Shown here in pieces: positions 18,302 to 27,520 of a stretch of DNA of 64,000 bases. The stretch is taken from contig NZ_BFAV01000045.1 in NCBI RefSeq assembly GCF_002933875.1, positions 62,001 to 126,000 of the forward strand. Reading direction: 5' to 3'. Each line of letters begins with the position of its first letter. Positions within the stretch are counted from its first letter, which is position 1. Source of the stretch: Desulfocucumis palustris. GTDB lineage: Bacteria; Bacillota; Desulfotomaculia; Desulfotomaculales; Desulfocucumaceae. Position numbers and translations under genes: made by a program. The notes beneath the pieces are model-generated. The model was not told the DNA's origin, did no database searches, and was given only the letters and a program-made list of their open reading frames with translations.

Positions 18302-19633
18302 ATGGCCTCGAAGGTTGGAATAATTAGTCTCGGGTGTTCGAAAAACCTGGTGGATACGGAAATAATGCTGGGGTTGTTAAACAGGGCGGGCTACGAAATT
18401 ACCGGGGCGCAGGACAACGCCGACGTGATCATCGTTAATACCTGCGGTTTCATCACCCCGGCCAAGGAAGAAGCTATCAATACAATATTTGAAACGGCGC
18501 GTTTAAAAGAAACCTCGGGGCTGAAAGCCCTGCTGGTGGCGGGCTGTCTTTCCCAGCGCTACGGAAAAATTTTACTGGACGAAATGCCCGAGGTGGATGG
18601 AATATTGGGTACCGGGGCTGTGCCGGATATCGCCGGTTTGGTGGAACTGGCGCTGCAGGGGGAGCGATTCTGCCGGGTGGCTTCCCCTGCATACGCGCAT
18701 ACCCCGGACATGCCCAGAATACTGACCACGCCGCCTTATTCCGCCTACCTGAAAATTGCCGACGGCTGCAGCAACCGCTGTTCTTACTGCGCCATCCCCA
18801 ATATACGCGGGGATTACAGGAGCCGTCCGCTGGAAGCGGTAATTTCGGAAGCTGAAAGCCTTCTGGAGCAAGGGGTTAGGGAAATAGTGCTGGTGGCCCA
18901 GGACACCACTGCCTATGGTATGGATATATACGGCCGGAGGAAGCTGGCCGGCCTGGTAAGGGAGTTGGCCGTCCTGGGCGTTCCCTGGATACGCCTTATG
19001 TACTGCTATCCCACAGGATTTACCGGGGAATTGATAAAGGTCATGGCCGACAATAGAAACATATGCCGTTACGTGGACATGCCCCTGCAGCATGCCAGCC
19101 CCCGGATGCTGAAACTGATGAACAGGCGGGGAAGCCCGGAGGAAATAAAAGAATTGATTGCGGAACTGCGCAGGGCAATGCCGGGTATCGCCCTGCGTTC
19201 CACCTTCATGGTGGGTTTTCCCGGTGAGACCGGGGAGGATTTTGAGGAATTAATCAGCTTTATGAAGGAGGTCCGTTTTGAACGGGCCGGAGTGTTCAAA
19301 TACTCCCGGGAAGAGGGTACCCCGGCCGGAGACATGTCAGGCCAGGTTCCCGCCCGGGTGAAAGAAGAGCGCTATCACCGGGCCATGAAGCTGCAACAGG
19401 AAATTTCCCTGGAGCAGAACTCCGCCCTGGTGGGTAAGGTAATAAATGTTTTGGTGGAGGAGGAACCCTCGGGAAGGTCGAATTTATACAGGGGAAGAAG
19501 TGAAATGGATGCGCCGGATATAGACGGCTTGGTGCTTTTTACCGCGGTAAAGTCAGCCCCAAGGCCGGGCGACCTGGTAAAGGTCCGGGTTAACAAGGCT
19601 TATGAATACGACCTGAGGGGAGAGTTGAGCTAA
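18302..19633 (+). CDS. rimO: Ribosomal protein S12 methylthiotransferase RimO
   Basis: Radical-SAM enzyme adding a methylthio group to an Asp of ribosomal protein S12. The 443-residue protein has the UPF0004 domain with its three cysteines (ISLGCSKNLVDTE, NTCGFI, AGCLSQRY), the radical-SAM cluster motif CSNRCSYC followed by AIPNIRG, and a C-terminal TRAM domain. SLGCSKNLVD distinguishes RimO from MiaB. ATG 18302 has GAGGG upstream. Its stop abuts the pgsA ATG. Confidence 0.95.
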   Translation: MASKVGIISLGCSKNLVDTEIMLGLLNRAGYEITGAQDNADVIIVNTCGFITPAKEEAINTIFETARLKETSGLKALLVAGCLSQRYGKILLDEMPEVDGILGTGAVPDIAGLVELALQGERFCRVASPAYAHTPDMPRILTTPPYSAYLKIADGCSNRCSYCAIPNIRGDYRSRPLEAVISEAESLLEQGVREIVLVAQDTTAYGMDIYGRRKLAGLVRELAVLGVPWIRLMYCYPTGFTGELIKVMADNRNICRYVDMPLQHASPRMLKLMNRRGSPEEIKELIAELRRAMPGIALRSTFMVGFPGETGEDFEELISFMKEVRFERAGVFKYSREEGTPAGDMSGQVPARVKEERYHRAMKLQQEISLEQNSALVGKVINVLVEEEPSGRSNLYRGRSEMDAPDIDGLVLFTAVKSAPRPGDLVKVRVNKAYEYDLRGELS

Positions 19634-20227
19634 ATGAATTTGCCCAACAGGTTGACCCTGGTCAGAATATTTCTTATACCGGTTATTCTGGCGGTTATAT
19701 CTTTGAGGGTCGGCTATGGTGATTATATAGCCGCCGGGGTATTTATACTGGCGGCCAGCACCGACGGGCTGGATGGATATATAGCCCGGAAAAGAAGACT
19801 TATTACCACATTGGGCAAACTTATGGATCCCCTGGCGGATAAATTGCTGGTATCAGCCGCTCTTATTGCCCTGGTGGAACTGCACCGGCTACCTGCCTGG
19901 GTAGCGGTGGTGATAATCGGCAGGGAGTTTGCCGTAACCGGTCTGAGGGCATTGGCGGCTTCCGAGGGTGAGATAATTGCCGCGGGGAAACTGGGGAAAA
20001 TTAAAACAGTTACGCAGATTGTGGCCATCTCCGCGCTGTTTCTGAAAGATTTGCCCCTGCTTATAGCCCTTCTTTCCACGGGGGCGCCGGTTGCTCCGCC
20101 GGAAATAAAAACTTCGTGGATAATGTTGGGCCAGCTTGCCACCTGGGTTGCAGTTATATTTACAATATGGTCGGGGGTTGATTATTTTAACCGAAGCTGG
20201 TCGGTGATAAAAAGGGGAGGATATTAG
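19634..20227 (+). CDS. pgsA: Phosphatidylglycerophosphate synthase PgsA
   Basis: Makes phosphatidylglycerol phosphate from CDP-diacylglycerol at the membrane. The 197-residue protein has four to five membrane helices and the full CDP-alcohol phosphotransferase signature: DGLDGYIARKRRLITTLG followed by KLMDPLADK, fitting D-G-x2-A-R-x8-G-x3-D-x3-D. It starts immediately after the rimO stop (TAAATG) and is translationally coupled; rimO-pgsA is a common order in Clostridia. Confidence 0.94.
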   Translation: MNLPNRLTLVRIFLIPVILAVISLRVGYGDYIAAGVFILAASTDGLDGYIARKRRLITTLGKLMDPLADKLLVSAALIALVELHRLPAWVAVVIIGREFAVTGLRALAASEGEIIAAGKLGKIKTVTQIVAISALFLKDLPLLIALLSTGAPVAPPEIKTSWIMLGQLATWVAVIFTIWSGVDYFNRSWSVIKRGGY

Positions 20228-20257
20228 GGCTGCCTTTGGTAAAGGTGGCTTTTTTCA

Positions 20258-20500
20258 TAAGTTGGGGACACTCCCAGCCCCAAAGTTAGCCTGTTAATAG
20301 AGGAGTACTCCCCTGCATAAGTTGTGAGAACACCCTCATCCTAAAAGCCGGGTTGTAAAAAGAGGTGTGTTCCCTTACATACGTTGGGGACATTCCTCAT
20401 CCAAAAGCCAGGCTGTAAAAAGAGGTGTGTCCCCTTACATACGTTGGGGACATTCCTCATCCCAAAAGCTAGGCTATAAAAAGAGGTGTGTCCCCTTACC
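20258..20500. repeat. Tandem REP array 1 (about 60-bp units)
   Basis: Four head-to-tail units of about 60 bp, the first degenerate. Each unit has GAGGTGTGTCCCCTTAC, then CGTTGGGGACATTCCTC, then a variable linker AAAAGCCAGGCTGTAAAA. Units at 20341-20400 and 20401-20460 are exactly in register and differ at few positions. TGTCCCC and GGGGACA within a unit can form a stem. From 20501 to 20820 I see no gene; it is AT-rich non-coding sequence. Confidence 0.9.
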
Positions 20501-20820
20501 TTAATCCTCTGTGATAAAAACCTGCCCCCGGCATCCGGCGAGGATGGGACCGGAGATTAGAAGTATATTTTATAGAGAATCAAGATAAGTGAATCTTTCC
20601 AGGTCTTTGCCCACTATCCCGGCGGTATTGTGAATAGCTGCCGGGTTTTAGAAGGATATTTGTTTGTTACGATTAAGCTTCACTATGTGTGTTTTAGCAG
20701 GTGCGTTAGTGTGATGTGGAAGTGATTACATTGATTTCCTGACCAAAAACAGCCGGTTTCGTGCTATAATTATGCATTGTTAGCCCCTAAGCATGGGTTA
20801 AAATTTTATCTAACATTATT

Positions 20821-21078
20821 TAGGGACATTTCTTCCCGAATATGGTTAAACAGTAAGGATTATAACCAGCACAAATAGGTTGTCCCCTTACATCCGTCGG
20901 GGGACATTCCTCGCCTCAAAGCTAGGCTGTTGAAAAGAGGTGTGTCCCCTTACATGCGTTGGGGACATTCCTCGCCCCAAAGTCAGGCTGTTAAAGAGAG
21001 GTGTGTCCCCTTACATGCGTTGGGGACATTCCTCGCCTCAAAGTCAGGCTGTTAAAGAGAGGTGTGTCCCCTTACCTT
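20821..21078. repeat. Tandem REP array 2 (61-62-bp units)
   Basis: About three and a half units of 61-62 bp; TGTCCCC recurs at 20881, 20943, 21004 and 21065. The linker AAAGTCAGGCTGTTAAAGA is nearly identical in the last two units. A degenerate start (TAGGGACATTTCTTCCC) lies at 20821. The array ends 20 bases before the start of the next gene, so it lies in that gene's leader or promoter zone. Confidence 0.9.
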
Positions 21079-21098
21079 AAAGTGAGAGGAAGGTTAAC

Positions 21099-21647
21099 AT
21101 GCAGTGGAACGGATTCCGTGTTCATATAGTGATTATTTCTGTGATTTTGGGGCTGCTGGTTTTTGCCGGCGGTCATTGGCTTTACGAGAAATACAATTAT
21201 GACGAGCCGTTGGATAAAATTCTTAGCAGTAATAAGGCTGTTGAAAGTTATAAATTGAGCGATAAAGATCAACCGGTTACGGTGCGGATAAAATTAAAAA
21301 ACGTGGATAATCTGGGAAAGACCTATCATGAACTGGATAACTCGTTAAAAGAAGTGCTGGGTGAAAAAGAATATAAAATTGAACTTTTGGACAACCGTGA
21401 CAAGCAGCTGGAAGATATTTTCTATCATAGCCAGTTTGCCGTTTATGAGGCCATGGCCAGAGGCAATTACAGGGAAATGGAGCAGTATGTTTCCCGCCAG
21501 GCTGCTGCTTCAGGAGCCCAGGCCAGTGTGTTTATGGACCGGGAAGCAGTATATCTGCAGATAAAACACGGAGACTATTACCTTTACGAAATAATACCGG
21601 TTAACAGCCCGGAGAATCAATATCCCGGTCTACCGGAAAGGGGGTAG
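21099..21647 (+). CDS. Membrane-anchored protein of unknown function
   Basis: A 182-residue protein with one N-terminal membrane helix (residues about 9-26, VHIVIISVILGLLVFAGG) and a soluble mixed alpha/beta domain, probably outside the cell by the positive-inside rule. I do not recognise a family. AGAGGAAGG lies just upstream of the ATG, itself at the edge of repeat array 2. It is followed after 7 bases by an FtsH-like protease gene, so the two likely form one transcription unit; it may be a partner or substrate adaptor of the protease (inference). Confidence 0.75.
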   Translation: MQWNGFRVHIVIISVILGLLVFAGGHWLYEKYNYDEPLDKILSSNKAVESYKLSDKDQPVTVRIKLKNVDNLGKTYHELDNSLKEVLGEKEYKIELLDNRDKQLEDIFYHSQFAVYEAMARGNYREMEQYVSRQAAASGAQASVFMDREAVYLQIKHGDYYLYEIIPVNSPENQYPGLPERG

Positions 21648-21654
21648 GGAGCGG

Positions 21655-23133
21655 ATGATAAAAGAAATAGGCCTTGGGTTTGGCCTGGCCGCGGTTATTT
21701 TTATGGGGATGTCCGGGTACGACATCATGCCTCTTATTTTACTGGGGGCAGCCGGGGCCGGATTATACTTTATCGCCCGCACCCGGGGGCTGGTTGCAAA
21801 AAATTTTAACCAGGGCGGCGCTACCATTTTCCAGAATATATCCTTTTCCGATATAGGAGGTCAGGCTACCGCCATTAAGGAGCTTCAGGAGGCACTGGAT
21901 TTCATAAAAAACTTCGGTAAAATGAGAGCCCTTGGTATCCGGCCGCTCAAGGGGATACTGCTCACGGGCCCCCCCGGAACCGGGAAAACGCTACTGGCCA
22001 AGGCTGCCGCCGGTTATACCGATGCTGCCTTTGTAGCCACTTCCGGAAGCGAATTTATAGAGATGTACGCGGGGGTCGGAGCCCAACGGGTGCGGAAAAT
22101 GTTTCAAACGGCCCGGGAAACGGCCCAAAAGATAGGGAAGAACAATGCCCTGATTTTTATCGACGAAGTGGAAATACTGGGTGGTAAAAGGGGGCAGACC
22201 ACCAGTCACCTGGAGTATGACCAGACCTTAAACCAGCTTCTGGTGGAGATGGACGGACTGAGGGCGGACGACAAGGTAAGGGTGCTGGTGGTGGCCGCCA
22301 CCAACCGGGTGGACATGCTGGACCCGGCGCTGTTAAGGCCGGGCCGTTTTGACCGCCAGGTGAAGGTGGAACTGCCGGACAGGGAGGGACGGGTGGAAAT
22401 TATCAAACTTCATACCCGCAACAAACCCCTGGCGGCGGATGTATCCATCAACTCCATTGCCCGGGAAACCTTCGGCTTCAGTGGCGCGCACCTGGAAAGT
22501 CTTGCCAATGAGGCAGCCATCCTGGCCATGCGGGAGGGCCTCACGGAAATAAGCCAGAGGCATTTTCACGAGGCTGTGGACAAAGTTATGATGGGCGAGA
22601 AGCTGGACCGGCGCCCATCCACCCTGGAATTGGAAAGGGTGGCGGTGCACGAGGCCGGCCACGCCCTGATGAGCGAGTATGTCAGGCCCGGCTCCGTTTC
22701 AGCCCTGACAGTCACTCCCCGGGGACAGGCCCTGGGCTATATGCGGCAAACCCCGGAGGACGACACCTATCTGTATACCAGGGATTACCTGGAAAACCAG
22801 ATTGCCGTGATGCTTGCCGGCGCCCTGGCGGAGGAGCTTGTACTGGGAAGCCGCAGCACCGGCGCCGCAAATGATTACCAGCAGGCCAACGGCGTGGCGG
22901 ACCAGATTATCAGGGCCGGCATGTCGGAACTGGGCGTGGTGGATCCGGAAACACTTCCCCAGGCTATTCGTTACCGGGCAGTCACCGGCATACTCAGGGG
23001 CCAGGAGGAGCGGGTCGGGAATTATCTGTCCAGGGTCAAAAACGTCCTTTCCGGAATTGTTGAAATACTGCTGGAACAGGAAAAAATCAACGGCGACAGG
23101 CTGAGGGAAATATTGAGGACCGGGGCTGCCTGA
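21655..23133 (+). CDS. Minimal FtsH-type membrane AAA metalloprotease
   Basis: A 492-residue ATP-dependent zinc protease. Two membrane helices (residues about 5-20 and 24-41) are separated by only a few residues, so the extracytoplasmic domain of canonical FtsH is missing. The AAA module has GPPGTGKT at 105-112, LIFIDEVE near 166-173, and the second region of homology ATNRVDMLDPALLRPGRFD. The peptidase domain has HEAGH at 332-336 and the third zinc ligand in AANDYQQA. It is shorter than usual FtsH (about 600 residues or more). It is likely a paralogue with a dedicated role next to the upstream membrane protein, rather than the housekeeping FtsH. Confidence 0.9.
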   Translation: MIKEIGLGFGLAAVIFMGMSGYDIMPLILLGAAGAGLYFIARTRGLVAKNFNQGGATIFQNISFSDIGGQATAIKELQEALDFIKNFGKMRALGIRPLKGILLTGPPGTGKTLLAKAAAGYTDAAFVATSGSEFIEMYAGVGAQRVRKMFQTARETAQKIGKNNALIFIDEVEILGGKRGQTTSHLEYDQTLNQLLVEMDGLRADDKVRVLVVAATNRVDMLDPALLRPGRFDRQVKVELPDREGRVEIIKLHTRNKPLAADVSINSIARETFGFSGAHLESLANEAAILAMREGLTEISQRHFHEAVDKVMMGEKLDRRPSTLELERVAVHEAGHALMSEYVRPGSVSALTVTPRGQALGYMRQTPEDDTYLYTRDYLENQIAVMLAGALAEELVLGSRSTGAANDYQQANGVADQIIRAGMSELGVVDPETLPQAIRYRAVTGILRGQEERVGNYLSRVKNVLSGIVEILLEQEKINGDRLREILRTGAA

Positions 23134-23172
23134 TGGGCAGGAATAATTTGCCTTCCTTCCGTCAATAATATA

Positions 23173-23248
23173 AAAAGGCCGTAAAGTCATTCCGCTGGTG
23201 GGGGTACGTCGTGGTACATCACATCCGGGTTGATTTTTGCGGCCTTTT
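23173..23248 (+). terminator. Possible terminator after the FtsH-like gene
   Basis: AAAAGGCCG (23173-23181) and CGGCCTTTT (23240-23248) form a 9-bp stem around a long loop, followed by AAATATAATTT. From 23249 to 23471 I see a GC-rich stretch, GGGAGGCCGCTCGTAAAACTT near 23318, that resembles one near 46117, and no gene. Confidence 0.45.
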
Positions 23249-23471
23249 AAATATAATTTGCAGGTGAATTAAACAACGTGGAGAATTAATAACAGTTGGT
23301 CCACAATCATCCATCCGGGAGGCCGCTCGTAAAACTTTTGCCCGGCAGTGCCGCCGGTACGGTCCGCGCGGTCCGGCTTCGCCTTCCGGACCATATTGAG
23401 GTATGACCTTTGAGTCTTAATGAATGCCGCAAATTTTCACTTACGTAACATCCGTCTGGCAGGTGATGATG

Positions 23472-23966
23472 ATGGGAGCGCTGCATAGCGATTATTACGG
23501 TGCCGCTGTAATTGGCGCCTTGCTGAAGGAAAGGGGGCTGACCCTGGCCCTGGCCGAGTCATGCACCGGGGGATTGGTTTCCGGCCGGATTACGGATATT
23601 CCCGGCAGCTCCGCTTACTTCAGGGGAGGCGTGGTGGCTTATCACAACGAGGTTAAGGAAAAGGTGCTTGGGGTTGACGCCGGGGATTTGAAAATATACG
23701 GGGCGGTAAGCCCCCAGGTGGCCAGGGCTATGGCTCTTGGCGCCAGAAATCTGCTGGGGGCGGATATCGGGCTTTCCGTAACCGGAATCGCGGGTCCGGA
23801 AGGAGGCTCCCCTGAGAAGCCGGTGGGATTGGTATACCTGGGACTGTCCACCCCGGAGTTCACCATGGACCGGGAATTGCGGCTAAGCGGCGACAGAAGC
23901 CAAATACGCACGGAAACAGTACGGGAAGCCCTGGAAATGCTACATGAGTATTTAACCAGAAAATAA
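23472..23966 (+). CDS. CinA C-terminal domain protein (nicotinamide-nucleotide amidase)
   Basis: A 164-residue stand-alone CinA C-terminal domain, which deamidates nicotinamide mononucleotide in the pyridine nucleotide salvage cycle. Family motifs are LALAESCTGGLVSGRIT, SSAYFRGGVVAYHNEVK, SVTGIAGPEGGSPEKPVG and GDRSQIR. Three consecutive ATGs occur at 23466, 23469 and 23472; the last has the best spacing from AGGTG. Full-length CinA also has an N-terminal MoCF domain, absent here. It lies upstream of the helicase and recA, as cinA does in several Firmicutes. Confidence 0.93.
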   Translation: MGALHSDYYGAAVIGALLKERGLTLALAESCTGGLVSGRITDIPGSSAYFRGGVVAYHNEVKEKVLGVDAGDLKIYGAVSPQVARAMALGARNLLGADIGLSVTGIAGPEGGSPEKPVGLVYLGLSTPEFTMDRELRLSGDRSQIRTETVREALEMLHEYLTRK

Positions 23967-23996
23967 TTTTATATTACGTAGAAAGGCAGTTGTTGC

Positions 23997-25592
23997 ATGA
24001 CAGCTTTCAGAGAGTTTATTGATTTTGGAGAATTAAAAGTGGGCCGGCGTGTAGGCCAGGCCCTCACGGATATGGGGTTTGAAGAACCCACTCCCATCCA
24101 GGCCCAGGCGATACCCCTGCTGATGGAAGGCAAGGACGTTATCGGCCAGGCCCAGACAGGGACAGGTAAAACCGCGGCCTTCGGCATACCCATCGTGGAG
24201 AAGGTGAACACCCGGGCCGGGGTGCAGTCCCTGGTGGTCACGCCCACCAGGGAACTGGCCATTCAGGTGGCCGAGGAGATTTCCCGCATAGGCAGACACC
24301 GCAGGATACGTACCCTGCCCATATACGGCGGGCAGTCCATCGACAGGCAGATAAGATCCCTGCGCCAGGGGGTGCATGTGGTCATAGGTACCCCGGGCCG
24401 TTTACTGGACCACCTCAACAGGAAAACAATGAATCTTTCCACCGTTAACATGGTGGTGCTGGACGAGGCGGACGAAATGCTGGACATGGGGTTTATCGAC
24501 GACGTGGAATCCATAATAAAAGCCACTCCCCAGGAGCGCCAGACACTGCTCTTTTCGGCTACCATGCCCCGGGAGGTGCTGTCCCTGGCCCAGCGTTACC
24601 TGCGGGACCCCGAATTTATCACTGTTAGCAGGAATAATCTTACAGTTCCCCAGATCGATCAGGTATACTATGAGACCAGGGAGAGGGAGAAGCTGGATTC
24701 CCTGGCCAGACTGCTGGACGTTGTGGAACTGAACAGGGCCATAATTTTCTGCCGCACCAAGCGCGGTGTGGATGAACTGGTGGCGGGCCTGCAGGCCAGG
24801 GGACTGCCCGTGGCCGGATTGCACGGCGACATGAGCCAGTACCAGAGAAACCAGGTTATGAGACAGTTTAAGGGGGGCCAGGTGGAGATACTGGCGGCCA
24901 CCGACGTGGCGGCCCGGGGGCTGGATATAGAGAATGTATCTCATGTGATCAATTACGATATACCACAGGACGTGGAGTTTTACATTCACCGCATAGGCCG
25001 CACCGGCAGGGCGGGTAAGTCCGGAATGGCCATTACCCTTGTCTCGCCCAGGGATTACAGGCAATTGCGTTTAATCGAAAATCTTACCAAAACACGCATC
25101 CGGCGGGAGAAGTTGCCCAGCCTGGCGGATGTGACCGAGCGGCAGAAGGAAGGGCTGGTGGAGAAGTTAAGGCATATAATCGAGGATGGAAAGCTGGGAT
25201 ATTACCGGGGAATTGTGGACCCGTTGCTGGATGACTATGACCCGGTGGACATAGCCGCCGCGGCGCTGAAGATGTCCTTTGGCCCCGTGGGCGAGGAGAA
25301 TGTCGGGGAAACCGCAGGCTTTGGCAACACCGGGGCCAAGCCCGGAATGGTGCGTCTGTTCGTGACCATGGGCAGGAAGGACAATATCCGGCCCGCGGAA
25401 TTGGTAAGGATCATATCGGATGAAACCGGCATTCCGCCCAACCTTGTGGGGGACATAAACATATTTGAAAAGTTTGCCTTCGTGGAAGTTAATGAAGAAT
25501 GGGCCAGCTGCGTTATAAATTATTTACACCACAGCACCGTGAAAGGACGCCGGATAAGCGTGGAGCCGGCCCGCAGCAGGGTTGGCGGCTGA
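23997..25592 (+). CDS. DEAD-box RNA helicase with DbpA-type RNA-binding tail
   Basis: A 531-residue ATP-dependent RNA helicase of the DeaD/CshA kind. It has the Q motif near PTPIQAQAIPLLMEGKDV, AQTGTGKT (motif I), VLDEADEMLDMGF (motif II), FSATMP (III), and HRIGRTGRAGKSG (VI). After the helicase core, a C-terminal DbpA-like domain (VRLFVTMGRKDNIRPAELV) binds structured RNA, often 23S rRNA hairpin 92. The ATG has GAAAGG about 10 bases upstream. Likely roles are ribosome assembly or mRNA decay. Confidence 0.94.
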   Translation: MTAFREFIDFGELKVGRRVGQALTDMGFEEPTPIQAQAIPLLMEGKDVIGQAQTGTGKTAAFGIPIVEKVNTRAGVQSLVVTPTRELAIQVAEEISRIGRHRRIRTLPIYGGQSIDRQIRSLRQGVHVVIGTPGRLLDHLNRKTMNLSTVNMVVLDEADEMLDMGFIDDVESIIKATPQERQTLLFSATMPREVLSLAQRYLRDPEFITVSRNNLTVPQIDQVYYETREREKLDSLARLLDVVELNRAIIFCRTKRGVDELVAGLQARGLPVAGLHGDMSQYQRNQVMRQFKGGQVEILAATDVAARGLDIENVSHVINYDIPQDVEFYIHRIGRTGRAGKSGMAITLVSPRDYRQLRLIENLTKTRIRREKLPSLADVTERQKEGLVEKLRHIIEDGKLGYYRGIVDPLLDDYDPVDIAAAALKMSFGPVGEENVGETAGFGNTGAKPGMVRLFVTMGRKDNIRPAELVRIISDETGIPPNLVGDINIFEKFAFVEVNEEWASCVINYLHHSTVKGRRISVEPARSRVGG

Positions 25593-25735
25593 TGGCCGGG
25601 TTAATTTAACAAGGAGTTTGGAAGGGCCGTGGTCCCCATGCCTGCGAGCAGGGTAAGGGCCCGGCTCTTTGTTTTAGCAGCCGGGACAAGGCGGGGAATG
25701 GCGGCCGGCAGGTTTTTGTTTTTGGCAATTATGGC

Positions 25736-25765
25736 TGGACAAACATATGTACGCCATGGTAAAAT
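25736..25765 (+). promoter_or_regulatory. recA promoter with LexA (SOS) box
   Basis: TGGACA at 25736-25741, an 18-base spacer, and TAAAAT at 25760-25765 preceded by an extended TGG. The -35 and spacer are overlapped by CAAACATATGTACG (25740-25753), which matches 12 of 14 positions of the Firmicute LexA consensus CGAACATATGTTCG. This indicates SOS control of recA. Confidence 0.75.
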
Positions 25766-25878
25766 AAAGATGTGCTGGCAACATCTGTGACCAGGCGTTG
25801 CTGTCTGTGGATAGTGTATTTTCGATTCTCGCACCGGATAATTTTTGTTTGCCCATTTCCGAAAAGGGGGTTTTTTTA

Positions 25879-26910
25879 TTGTCCATGGAAAGACAGAAAG
25901 CGTTGGAGGCCGCCCTGACCCAGATCGAGAGACAGTTTGGCAAGGGAGCCGTGATGAAACTGGGGGACTCCCCGGCCAAACTTAACATTGACGTTATTCC
26001 CACCGGGGTATTATCCCTGGATATAGCCCTGGGGCTGGGGGGGGTCCCCCGGGGAAGGGTTATAGAAATATTCGGCCCGGAGTCCTCGGGTAAAACCACG
26101 GTGGCCCTGCACATAATTGCCGAGGCCCAGAAAATGGGAGGCACAGCCGCGTTTATTGATGCGGAGCACGCCCTTGACGCCACCTATGCCCGGAATATCG
26201 GGGTGGATATTGACAATCTGCTGGTGTCCCAGCCGGATACCGGGGAGCAGGCTCTGGAAATATGCGAGGTGCTGGTGCGCAGCGGTGCCGTTGACGTGGT
26301 GGTGATAGACAGTGTGGCGGCCCTGGTTCCCAAGGCGGAAATAGACGGCGAAATGGGTGACGCCCACGTGGGGCTTCAGGCCAGGCTGATGTCCCAGGCT
26401 CTCCGCAAGCTGACCGGTATTACCAGCAAATCCCGCACGGTGAATGTATTCATCAACCAGTTAAGGGAGAAGGTGGGGGTTATGTTCGGCAATCCGGAGA
26501 CAACCCCCGGCGGCAGGGCGCTGAAATTCTACGCTTCCCTCAGGCTGGAGGTGCGCAGGGTAGAGGCGCTAAAGCAGGGAAGCGAAGTGGTCGGCAACAG
26601 AACCAGGGTAAAAGTGGTGAAGAACAAGGTGGCCCCGCCCTTCAAACAGGCGGATTTTGATATTATGTACGGCGCCGGGGTTTCCCGGGAGGGCACCATA
26701 CTGGATATGGCCGTGGAGGCGAACATAGTGAACAAGAGCGGCGCATGGTACGCCTATGGGGACGACAGGCTGGGGCAGGGCCGGGAAAACGTGAAGGAGT
26801 ATTTCAAGGAGCATTCTGATTTGCTGGATGAGATAGAGCAAAGAATCAGGGATAAATACGGCCTTCCGTCAAGGGCCCCCGAGGCTGCCGGGGTTGCGGC
26901 GGAGCAGTAA
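25879..26910 (+). CDS. recA: Recombinase RecA
   Basis: Strand-exchange ATPase and LexA co-protease. About 343 residues, with the N-terminal helix [20 protein letters not shown], Walker [10 protein letters not shown], Walker [16 protein letters not shown], the L2 loop region [19 protein letters not shown], and a normal C-terminal domain. The start is taken as TTG 25879 since GGGGG lies 8 bases upstream; ATG 25885 is the alternative (two residues shorter). The frame is open further upstream but without RecA similarity. recX follows, as is usual. Confidence 0.97.
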   Translation: MSMERQKALEAALTQIERQFGKGAVMKLGDSPAKLNIDVIPTGVLSLDIALGLGGVPRGRVIEIFGPESSGKTTVALHIIAEAQKMGGTAAFIDAEHALDATYARNIGVDIDNLLVSQPDTGEQALEICEVLVRSGAVDVVVIDSVAALVPKAEIDGEMGDAHVGLQARLMSQALRKLTGITSKSRTVNVFINQLREKVGVMFGNPETTPGGRALKFYASLRLEVRRVEALKQGSEVVGNRTRVKVVKNKVAPPFKQADFDIMYGAGVSREGTILDMAVEANIVNKSGAWYAYGDDRLGQGRENVKEYFKEHSDLLDEIEQRIRDKYGLPSRAPEAAGVAAEQ

Positions 26911-26954
26911 GCGTTAAAGGGTGGGTTCGCGGCAAAGGGGCGGGGAGGCTGGCT

Positions 26955-27479
26955 GTGAAAGGCAATAACCCCGCAACCGGAAAATTGATCGGGCTGGTGT
27001 GTTTTGAGGTGACTAAAGAAGATGATTTTAACCGGGCCAAGTCCCTGGCCTTCGGTATTCTTTCCAGGCGGGCCCACAGCGGGCACGAACTGGCGGAGAA
27101 GCTGCGGGGCAGGGGCCTGGACGCGGTCATGGTGGACAAGGTCATTGATTTTCTATGTGAATATGGTCTGATAGATGATGTTTCTTATGCCGGCAGTTAC
27201 ATAAGGCGCCGCCTGAGCGGAAAACCCGCCGGCAGGGCGCTGATGGCCCGGGAATTAAGAAGCAGGGGAATTGACCGTGATATAGTGGAAGCGCAGTTGG
27301 CGTTACTGGACCCTGAAGAAGAATACCGTATGGCCCTGGCACTGGCCGGCAGGAAGAAGGCAGTCCTGGGGGAAGGCTTCAGCATGGCCAGGATATCATC
27401 GTATTTATGGCGCCGGGGTTTTGACGGAGACATCATTTCCCGGGTATGCCGGCAGTTGGAAGAACCCGCGGTTCCTTAA
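26955..27479 (+). CDS. recX: RecA regulator RecX
   Basis: A 174-residue, mostly helical RecX protein that inhibits or tunes RecA filaments. It consists of three-helix repeats, with SRRAHSGHELAEKLRGRGL and LCEYGLIDDVSYAGSYIRRR as recognisable blocks. The start is GTG 26955 with GGGAGG upstream. It lies 44 bases after recA and is probably cotranscribed, so under SOS control. Confidence 0.9.
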   Translation: MKGNNPATGKLIGLVCFEVTKEDDFNRAKSLAFGILSRRAHSGHELAEKLRGRGLDAVMVDKVIDFLCEYGLIDDVSYAGSYIRRRLSGKPAGRALMARELRSRGIDRDIVEAQLALLDPEEEYRMALALAGRKKAVLGEGFSMARISSYLWRRGFDGDIISRVCRQLEEPAVP

Positions 27480-27484
27480 TGTTC

Positions 27485-27513
27485 TTGACAGTTCTCCGAA
27501 AAAAATGTACAAT
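27485..27513 (+). promoter_or_regulatory. Consensus sigma-A promoter upstream of the structured RNA and rny
   Basis: TTGACA at 27485-27490, a 17-base spacer, and TACAAT at 27508-27513, with TG at 27506-27507 directly before it. It begins 5 bases after the recX stop. The predicted start is the G at about 27521. Confidence 0.85.
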
Positions 27514-27520
27514 TACTTTT

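Noticed and set aside
20341-21078. Tandem direct repeats that could be taken for a CRISPR array
   Set aside because: The whole 60-62 bp unit is repeated, including the linker, so there are no unique spacers, and no cas genes are nearby.
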